Below, in pieces: positions 1-4,301 of a DNA stretch of 6,176 nucleotides. Both the position numbers and the translations under genes were made by a program. The stretch lies in the NCBI GenBank assembly GCA_021845555.1, contig JAJZVS010000238.1, forward strand, positions 1 through 6,176, written 5' to 3'. The notes beneath the pieces are model-generated. The model had not been told where the DNA came from, searched no databases, and saw only the letters and a list, made by a program, of their open reading frames with translations. This DNA comes from Pseudomonadota bacterium. Its GTDB lineage: Bacteria; Pseudomonadota; Alphaproteobacteria; Acetobacterales; Acetobacteraceae. The first letter of the stretch is position 1. Each line of letters starts with the position of its first letter.

Positions 1-73
1 TGGGGTGGATGCGGGGCACCACGCCATCCAGCGCATAGACCGGGCCGGCGCCTACGGGAAAACCGTCAGCCAT
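1..73 (-). CDS. Probable gamma-carbonic anhydrase family protein, N-terminus only
   Basis: This is a partial gene reading leftward off the window, with 24 codons visible from ATG at 73. The peptide begins MADGFPVGAG and continues PVYALDGVVPRIHP. The pattern of an N-terminal strand followed by G-x-x-P-x-I-H-P resembles the start of the left-handed beta-helix gamma-carbonic anhydrase/PaaY/YrdA proteins, which continue with hexapeptide repeats and three zinc-binding histidines. None of those later elements is inside the window, so the family call rests on a short motif. The start codon overlaps the end of argC by 8 nt, and a GGGAG sequence 6 nt upstream, inside the argC coding region, can act as ribosome binding site. 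This suggests translational coupling and membership of the same operon. It could be another hexapeptide-repeat protein. Confidence 0.58.
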   Translation of the reverse strand, partial: MADGFPVGAGPVYALDGVVPRIHP

Positions 74-995
74 GGGCCACTCCCAGCATCAGGCAGAGGT
101 TCTGCACCGCGGCGCCGGACGCGCCCTTGCCCAGGTTGTCGAGCCGCGCCACCAGCACCGCCTGGCGGTGTGTCTCGTTGGCACACACAAACAGTTCCAG
201 CCGGTTGGTCCCGTTCAGTGCCTCGGGTTCGAGCTTGCCGGACGGATCGGGCGCAACCACACGCACGAATTCCGACCCGGCATAGCGCGCCGCCAGCGCC
301 GCGTGCAGATCCGCCCCGCGGGGCTTGCCCGGCAGCGTGTCGAGATGCAGCGGCACCGAGACCAGCATGCCCTGCCGGAAATGCCCGACCGAGGGCACGA
401 AGATCGGCCGCCGCGTCAGGCCCGAATAGGATTCCGTCTCCGGCACGTGCTTGTGTTCGAGGCCCAGCCCGTAGAGTTCGAACGCCGGCCCGCCGTCGCG
501 CGCATGCGCCGCGATCATGGATTTGCCGCCGCCGGAATAGCCGCTGACGGCGTTGATCGTCACCGGATGATCCGCTGCCATCAGCCCGGCATCGACCAGC
601 GGGCGCAACAGCGCGATCGCGCCGGTGGGATAGCAGCCGGGATTGGCGACCTTGCGCGCACGGGCGATCCGCTCCGCCTGGCCCGGCGCGAGTTCGGGAA
701 ACCCATAGGCCCAATCGGGATGCACGCGATGCGCGGTGCTGGCGTCCAGCAGCTTCGGCGCCGCGTTGCCGAGCCCGTCGGCCAGCGCGGTGCTTTCGCG
801 CGCCGCGTCGTCCGGCAGGCACAGCACCACCAGATCGACCTCGGCCATCAGATCGCGGCGTGCGGCGGGATCCTTGCGCTGCGCGTCCGGCAGGCTGCGC
901 AGGCGCACCGACGCCAGCGCCGCCAGGCGCTCACGGATGCCGAGCCCGGTGGTGCCGGCTTCGCCGTCGATGAAGACCGTGGGCAGTCCAGCCAT
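66..995 (-). CDS. argC: N-acetyl-gamma-glutamyl-phosphate reductase, type 2
   Basis: ArgC catalyses the NADPH-dependent reduction of N-acetyl-gamma-glutamyl phosphate to N-acetylglutamate semialdehyde, the third step of arginine synthesis, in the cytoplasm. The protein is 309 residues, the usual size of the shorter type 2 form. The N-terminal nucleotide-binding loop is G11-E-A-G14-T-T-G17. The catalytic cysteine is C121 in VANPGCYPTG. The conserved SGYSGGGKS segment lies at 151-159, and the family histidine is H183 in EHKHVPET. The start at 995 is chosen because GGAGG lies 5 nt upstream and MAGLPTVFIDGEAG matches the usual type 2 N-terminus. An in-frame upstream ATG at 1052 would put a 13-bp hairpin inside the coding region and add unconserved residues. 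The gene lies 186 nt downstream of rpsI and overlaps the next gene by 8 nt, so it is probably transcribed with the ribosomal genes. Confidence 0.97.
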   Translation of the reverse strand: MAGLPTVFIDGEAGTTGLGIRERLAALASVRLRSLPDAQRKDPAARRDLMAEVDLVVLCLPDDAARESTALADGLGNAAPKLLDASTAHRVHPDWAYGFPELAPGQAERIARARKVANPGCYPTGAIALLRPLVDAGLMAADHPVTINAVSGYSGGGKSMIAAHARDGGPAFELYGLGLEHKHVPETESYSGLTRRPIFVPSVGHFRQGMLVSVPLHLDTLPGKPRGADLHAALAARYAGSEFVRVVAPDPSGKLEPEALNGTNRLELFVCANETHRQAVLVARLDNLGKGASGAAVQNLCLMLGVAHG

Positions 996-1000
996 GCGTG

Positions 1001-1005
1001 CCTCC
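1001..1005 (-). promoter_or_regulatory. argC Shine-Dalgarno sequence
   Basis: The minus strand reads GGAGG, five bases before the ATG at 995. This fixes the argC start against the longer in-frame alternative at 1052. A strong hairpin ends only five bases upstream (1011), so access to this site could be influenced by that fold. Confidence 0.85.
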
Positions 1006-1010
1006 GAAAT

Positions 1011-1040
1011 CCGATGCCGGGGAGTATTCCCCGGCATCGG
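1011..1040 (-). repeat. 13-bp perfect hairpin directly upstream of the argC ribosome binding site
   Basis: The arms CCGATGCCGGGGA (1011-1023) and TCCCCGGCATCGG (1028-1040) are exact reverse complements separated by a 4-nt loop. On the transcript the structure ends 5 nt before the argC GGAGG. It is followed by ATTTCGG rather than a U-run, so it is not a convincing intrinsic terminator. A second CCGATG at 1043-1048 can compete for the same CATCGG (1035-1040). A role in controlling argC translation or in RNA processing is inference. Confidence 0.75.
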
Positions 1041-1052
1041 GGCCGATGGCAA

Positions 1053-1109
1053 CTGGTGTCCCGATTCCGAAAGTCACCGCCTGAATGGCGGCCGGAATCG
1101 GGACACCAG
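1053..1109 (-). repeat. 17-bp perfect inverted repeat with nested hairpin in the rpsI-argC spacer
   Basis: CTGGTGTCCCGATTCCG (1053-1069) and CGGAATCGGGACACCAG (1093-1109) are exact reverse complements. The 23-nt interior contains a second stem, CCGCC (1077-1081) against GGCGG (1087-1091), with a 5-nt TGAAT loop. There is no T-tract on either side, so it does not look like an intrinsic terminator. It could be a dispersed REP-like palindrome inserted between genes, or a structured leader or processing site for the rpsI-argC transcript. Confidence 0.8.
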
Positions 1110-1141
1110 CTCGTTGTTTCACGTGGCCTGCTTATCCCTTC

Positions 1142-1167
1142 CGTTCGCCGCAAAGCGGCGGCGAACG
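1142..1167 (-). repeat. 10-bp hairpin just downstream of rpsI
   Basis: CGTTCGCCGC (1142-1151) and GCGGCGAACG (1158-1167) form a perfect 10-bp stem with a 6-nt loop, starting 14 nt after the rpsI stop codon. On the minus strand it is followed by GAAGGGATAAG, with no U-tract. It may protect the 3' end of the rplM-rpsI message or act as a weak attenuator before argC. It is the first of three hairpins in this spacer. Confidence 0.6.
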
Positions 1168-1181
1168 TCAGGGGCAGGACA

Positions 1182-1673
1182 CTACCGCTTGCTGAACTGG
1201 AAGCTGCGGCGAGCCTTGGCGCGGCCGTATTTCTTGCGCTCCACCACGCGCGAATCGCGGGTGAGGAAGCCGGCCACCTTCAGGATCGGGCGCAGATCGG
1301 GTTCGTAATAGGTCAGCGCCCGGCTGATCCCGTGGCGCACCGCGCCGGCCTGGCCGGACAGGCCGCCGCCGGTGACGGTGCAGATCACGTCGAACTGGTT
1401 GTAACGATCGGCCACCAGGAACGGCTGCGTGATCAGCATGCGCAGCACCGGGCGGGCGAAATACTGCGCCGCCTTCTTGCCGTTCACCAGGATCTCGCCC
1501 TTGCCGGGCTTCACCCAGACGCGGGCGATCGCGTTCTTGCGCCGGCCGGTGGCGTAGGAGCGGCCCTGCGCGTCGCGCTTGGCCTCCCGCTTCGGTACTT
1601 CGGGCGCGACCACGGCGGCGGCGACCGCGAGGTCCTTGAGGTCCGCGAGCGTGCGGGTGGCGGTTCCGGACAT
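1182..1673 (-). CDS. rpsI: 30S ribosomal protein S9
   Basis: S9 is a small-subunit protein whose C-terminal tail reaches the P-site tRNA. The 163-residue product has an Ala-rich N-terminal extension of about 38 residues, followed by the S9 core: YATGRRKNAIARVWVKPGKG (40-59), the GGGLSGQAGAVRHGISRAL signature (102-120), and the basic tail KKYGRAKARRSFQFSKR ending in the conserved Ser-Lys-Arg. The E. coli protein is about 130 residues; the extra N-terminus is usual in alphaproteobacteria. The ATG at 1673 lies 4 nt after the rplM stop. A GGAGG 10 nt upstream overlaps the last rplM codons, so the two genes are cotranscribed and probably translationally coupled, as in most bacteria. Confidence 0.99.
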   Translation of the reverse strand: MSGTATRTLADLKDLAVAAAVVAPEVPKREAKRDAQGRSYATGRRKNAIARVWVKPGKGEILVNGKKAAQYFARPVLRMLITQPFLVADRYNQFDVICTVTGGGLSGQAGAVRHGISRALTYYEPDLRPILKVAGFLTRDSRVVERKKYGRAKARRSFQFSKR

Positions 1674-1677
1674 GCGC

Positions 1678-2142
1678 TCAGTCCCTCCGGTTTTTCTTGT
1701 TCATCGCCGCGATATCGAGCGGGCGCGGCTGCTGGCCGTCGTGCGGATGCTCGGCGCCGGCGTAAATATGCAGGTGCTTCATCTGCCGCCGCTGCAACGG
1801 GCCGCGGGTGATCATCCGCTCGATCGCCTTTTCCAGCACCTGCTCGGGGTGCTTGCCGTCCAGGCGATCGCGGATCGTGCGACCCTTGATGCCGCCGGCA
1901 TAGCCGGTGTGGTAGTAGAAGACCGACTGATCGGTCTTGTTGCCGGTGATCTTCACCTTGGCGGCGTTGACGATCACGACGTTGTCGCCGCAATCGACAT
2001 GCGGGGTGAACTGCGGCTTGTGCTTGCCGCGCAGGCGGTTGGCGACGATGGTGGCAAGCCGGCCGAGCACGATGCCTTCGGCATCGATCAGCACCCAGTC
2101 CTTGCGCACCTCCGCCGGCTTCAGCGAGAGGGTGGTTTTCAT
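1678..2142 (-). CDS. rplM: 50S ribosomal protein L13
   Basis: L13 is an early-assembly 23S rRNA-binding protein of the large subunit. The product has 154 residues, starting MKTTLSLKPAEVRKDWVLID. Recognisable blocks are VLGRLATIVANRLRGKHKPQ (25-44), the DNVVIVNAAKVKITGNK segment (53-69), YYHTGYAGGIKGRT (76-89) and the C-terminal LQRRQMKHLHIYAGAEHPH (116-134). The start at 2142 is preferred over a longer in-frame ATG at 2268. It matches the family N-terminus, has AAGGGA 7 nt upstream, and lies about 20 nt downstream of the predicted transcription start. The longer frame would run through the promoter into the neighbouring gene. rplM is the first gene of the rplM-rpsI(-argC) unit. Confidence 0.99.
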   Translation of the reverse strand: MKTTLSLKPAEVRKDWVLIDAEGIVLGRLATIVANRLRGKHKPQFTPHVDCGDNVVIVNAAKVKITGNKTDQSVFYYHTGYAGGIKGRTIRDRLDGKHPEQVLEKAIERMITRGPLQRRQMKHLHIYAGAEHPHDGQQPRPLDIAAMNKKNRRD

Positions 2143-2169
2143 CTGCGGTTCCCTTGGAACAGGCGGCGG

Positions 2170-2198
2170 CTTATGGCCGTAACCCGCTCGGCGGTCAA
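2170..2198 (-). promoter_or_regulatory. Predicted sigma-70 type promoter for rplM-rpsI
   Basis: On the minus strand a TTGACC -35 box (2198-2193) and a CATAAG -10 box (2175-2170) are separated by exactly 17 bp. The matches to consensus are 5/6 and 4/6. Predicted initiation near 2163 gives a leader of about 20 nt before the rplM ATG, which accommodates the AAGGGA ribosome binding site. An AT-rich patch upstream (2215-2224) sits where an UP element would be. Prediction from sequence only. Confidence 0.65.
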
Positions 2199-2212
2199 GG
2201 GGCGGATGCTGT

Positions 2213-2226
2213 GGTATTATATTACC
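2213..2226 (-). promoter_or_regulatory. AT-rich UP-like patch upstream of the rplM promoter
   Basis: The minus strand reads GGTAATATAATACC, a 10-bp A/T-only run flanked by inverted GGTA/TACC in otherwise very GC-rich DNA. Relative to the predicted start near 2163 it lies at about -50 to -63, close to where the RNA polymerase alpha subunit contacts the distal UP subsite. This would fit a strongly expressed ribosomal protein promoter. Functional assignment is inference. Confidence 0.4.
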
Positions 2227-2245
2227 GTCGACGATACGCCGTGAT

Positions 2246-2644
2246 TTATCCCATCGTCTGCACGGCATCCGGCTCGATCTCGAACATCACCCGCCGCTCG
2301 CCAGGCTGGCGGAACGGATAGCGGTCCTTGCCGAGATACTTCTTCGCCAGCGCGTCGATATGCGCGTCCGCCCCGTCCTCCGTCGCGCCCACCACCCGGC
2401 CACGAATCTGCATGTACCGATACGCGTTGTCGGGATCGAGGATCGACAGCGCCACCCGCGCGCCCACCTTCATCGTGCGCGCCTTCACCCGCCCGAGCGC
2501 GGTGTTGACGCGGATCCGCCCGCCCGCGGCGTCGAACCACACCGGGGTGACCTGCGGCGAACCGTCCGCCAGCACCGTCGCCAGGCTGGCGAACGCCTTC
2601 TTCTGCTCGATCAGGTCGCGGAAGGCATCGGGGATCGGGGTCAT
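2246..2644 (-). CDS. PPOX-class F420-dependent/flavin split-barrel oxidoreductase
   Basis: The product has 132 residues and belongs to the pyridoxamine 5'-phosphate oxidase-like split-barrel family, apparently the class named PPOX-class F420-dependent (Rv1155-like). Diagnostic blocks are FASLATVLADGSPQVTPVWF (18-37), RVNTALGRVKARTMK (45-59), the VALSILDPDNAYRYMQIRGRV strand pair (64-84), and the C-terminal AHIDALAKKYLGKDRYPFR run (94-112). Such proteins bind F420 or FMN and reduce small substrates; the substrate here cannot be told from sequence. The ATG at 2644 is preceded by AGGAGA at 6 nt. Longer in-frame extension runs antisense through the amidase gene and is not real. The gene is divergent from the amidase (132-nt gap) and precedes rplM by about 100 nt, with no clear terminator between. 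Whether this organism makes F420 is unknown, so FMN is a plausible cofactor. Confidence 0.9.
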   Translation of the reverse strand: MTPIPDAFRDLIEQKKAFASLATVLADGSPQVTPVWFDAAGGRIRVNTALGRVKARTMKVGARVALSILDPDNAYRYMQIRGRVVGATEDGADAHIDALAKKYLGKDRYPFRQPGERRVMFEIEPDAVQTMG

Positions 2645-2776
2645 CACTCGTCTCCTGCATTCTGACGAAGGCCCGGATGCTATACCCGCCCGCGCGGGTG
2701 CGATACGCCGCTTGTGCGTACCGCCAGGCTGCGAAATGATGCCGCGTCCCCCTCCAGCCGCCGGAGCCGCCGCCCC

Positions 2777-4045
2777 ATGGACCCCTCCCGCCTCACCGCC
2801 ACCCAGGCCGCCAGCCGTCTGCAGGCGGGAACGCTGCGCCCGGAAGCGCTGATGGAAGCCTGCCTCGACCGCATCGCCGCGCGCGAACCCACGGTCCGCG
2901 CCTTCACCTGCTTCGACCCCGCCGCCGCCCGCCGCGCCGCCGCCACCGCCCGCCCCGGGCCGCTGCACGGACTGCCGGTCGGGGTGAAGGATCTGTTCGA
3001 CACCGCCGACATGCCCTCGGCCTACGGCTCGCCGATCTGGGACGGATATCGCCCGCGCGCGGACTCCGCCGCCGTCGCCTGGACCCGCGCCGCCGGCGGG
3101 GTCGTGATCGGCAAGACCGTCACCACCGAATTCGCCACCCGCAAGCCCGGCCCCACCACCAATCCGCATAATCCGGCACATACGCCGGGCGGGTCCTCCT
3201 CCGGCTCCGCCGCCGGGGTGGCGGATTTCTTCTTCCCGCTCGCCTTCGGCAGCCAAACCGCCGGCAGCGTCATCCGCCCCGCCGCGTTCTGCGGCACCGT
3301 GGGCTACAAGCCGAGCTTCGGGCTGATCAGCCGTGCCGGCATGAAACCAATGGCCGACAGCCTGGACACCGTCGGCGTGTTCGCCCGCAGCGTCGCCGAC
3401 TGCGCGCTGTTCGCCGCCGCCGTCTCCGGCCGCACGCTCGGCGATCCGGACCGCAAACCCGATCGCGCCCCACGCATCGGCCTCTGCCGCTCGCCATCCT
3501 GGAAACACGCCGCACCGGAAACCATCGCGCTGCTCGACAGCGCCGCCGCCACCCTCGCCCGCGCCGGCGCCACCGTGCAGGAGCGCGACCTGCCGGCCGA
3601 ATTCGCCGCCCTGGAAACCGCCCACCCGATCGTGATGAACCTGGAAAGCGCGCGCTCGCTGGGCTGGGAACTCGCCCACGCGCGCGAGGGCATCAGCGCC
3701 GAACTGATGGACCGGCTGACCTTCGGCCTGACCCGCAGCGAAGCCGAAATCGCCGCCGCCTACGCCACGTTCCGCCACACCCAACAAGCATTCCCCGGCG
3801 TCACCGAAGGCCTCGATATCCTGCTCACCCCCGCCGCCCCCGGGGAAGCGCCGAACGGCCTCGGCTGGACCGGCGATCCAACGTTCAACTACATCTGGAC
3901 CAGCCTGCACGTGCCCTGCGTCACCGTGCCCACCGGCCACGGCCCCAACGGCCTGCCCCTCGGCATCCAAATCATCGGCCGCCTGGACGACGACGCCGCC
4001 ACCCTCGCCTGGTCGCAATGGATCGCGGCGGCGCTTGGGGGGTGA
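2777..4045 (+). CDS. Amidase (amidase signature family)
   Basis: Amidase-signature hydrolases cleave carboxamide bonds through a Ser-cisSer-Lys triad. The 422-residue product carries all three: K71 in PVGVKDLFDTAD, the bridging S140 in TPGGSSSGSAAG, and the nucleophile S164 in FGSQTAGSVIRPAAFCG. The 24-residue spacing between the two serines equals that in GatA and FAAH. The sequence GSQTAGS, instead of GTDTGGS, marks a stand-alone amidase rather than the GatA subunit, and no gatB or gatC is nearby. Substrate unknown. The ATG at 2777 (MDPSRLTATQAA) has GGAG 10 nt upstream; an in-frame ATG at 2714 would add 21 unconserved residues. Codons end mostly in C, unlike the next gene. The final Gly-Gly-stop lies inside the inverted repeat that begins at 4034. 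Confidence 0.93.
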   Translation: MDPSRLTATQAASRLQAGTLRPEALMEACLDRIAAREPTVRAFTCFDPAAARRAAATARPGPLHGLPVGVKDLFDTADMPSAYGSPIWDGYRPRADSAAVAWTRAAGGVVIGKTVTTEFATRKPGPTTNPHNPAHTPGGSSSGSAAGVADFFFPLAFGSQTAGSVIRPAAFCGTVGYKPSFGLISRAGMKPMADSLDTVGVFARSVADCALFAAAVSGRTLGDPDRKPDRAPRIGLCRSPSWKHAAPETIALLDSAAATLARAGATVQERDLPAEFAALETAHPIVMNLESARSLGWELAHAREGISAELMDRLTFGLTRSEAEIAAAYATFRHTQQAFPGVTEGLDILLTPAAPGEAPNGLGWTGDPTFNYIWTSLHVPCVTVPTGHGPNGLPLGIQIIGRLDDDAATLAWSQWIAAALGG

Positions 4046-4272
4046 GGGGAGAAAGGCCAGGGGGGCTTTGCCCCCTGGACCCCCACCAAGGGGTGACCCC
4101 TTGGAACCCATCTGTTGGCTTCGCCAGGAAAGGGGCGCAACCGTGCGATCTGTAACGGCACAGTAGCGCCCCTTTCCTGGCGAAGCCGTCACGGGGTCCA
4201 GGGGACCAGTCCCCTGGTGGGGGGTCCAGGGGGGCAAAGCCCCCTTGGCCTTGCTGCCTTCATCCCCCCAAG
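4034..4272. repeat. Large nested palindromic intergenic repeat element
   Basis: This is a GC-rich, near-symmetrical inverted repeat centred near 4152. The central arms, 4117-4138 and 4166-4187, are perfect 22-nt reverse complements around a 27-nt loop. Outside them, 4056-4109 and 4195-4250 are imperfect reverse complements. The ends CTTGGGGGGTGA (4034-4045) and TCATCCCCCCAAG (4260-4272) match with one inserted base. Each outer arm also folds on itself: GGGGGC-TTT-GCCCCC (4061-4075), CCAAGGGG-TGA-CCCCTTGG (4086-4104), CCAGGGGA-CCAG-TCCCCTGG (4198-4217) and GGGGGC-AAA-GCCCCC (4230-4244). It encodes no convincing protein, and I see no target duplication. It most likely belongs to a dispersed family of non-coding repeats (MITE- or BIME-like); copy number cannot be tested here. 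The amidase stop codon lies inside its left end. Confidence 0.85.
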
Positions 4273-4291
4273 GGCAGCGGCCGATCATTGT

Positions 4292-4296
4292 GGAGG
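4292..4296 (+). promoter_or_regulatory. Shine-Dalgarno sequence of the aldolase gene
   Basis: GGAGG lies 5 nt before GTG at 4302 and 8 nt before GTG at 4305. It supports a GTG start for the aldolase and argues against starting further upstream (TTG 4245 or GTG 4290), which would translate part of the repeat or the ribosome binding site itself. Confidence 0.75.
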
Positions 4297-4301
4297 CGGG
4301 T

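Noticed and set aside
1011..1040. Hairpin as a rho-independent terminator of rpsI
   Set aside because: It is followed on the minus strand by ATTTCGGAGG, not a U-run, and lies directly before the argC ribosome binding site.
996..1052. Longer argC starting at ATG 1052
   Set aside because: The extra 19 residues are unconserved and translate the hairpin region, while GGAGG sits 5 nt before ATG 995.
72..1811. Long plus-strand open frame opposite argC, rpsI and part of rplM
   Set aside because: It is antisense to three well-supported conserved genes and reads Arg/Ala/His-rich low-information protein, the usual shadow in GC-rich DNA.
2216..2221. Perfect TATAAT on the minus strand as the rplM -10 box
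   Set aside because: No acceptable -35 at 16-18 bp (TCACGG at best) and no extended -10 TG. The TTGACC/CATAAG pair nearer the gene fits better.
2684..2699. ACCCGC-4 nt-GCGGGT palindrome between the divergent PPOX and amidase genes as an operator
   Set aside because: A 6-bp GC-only stem is expected by chance at this composition, and no matching second copy or regulator gene is nearby.
2709..2745. Amidase promoter TTGTGC-17-AATGAT
   Set aside because: Only 3/6 and 4/6 matches to consensus, too weak to annotate.
4034..4272. Repeat as a CRISPR array or insertion sequence
   Set aside because: There is no regular spacer structure, no transposase frame, and no clear target-site duplication at the edges.
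4245..4301. Upstream TTG/GTG starts for the aldolase
   Set aside because: They would translate the end of the repeat and the GGAGG site; family similarity begins at about NRAIELL just after GTG 4302.
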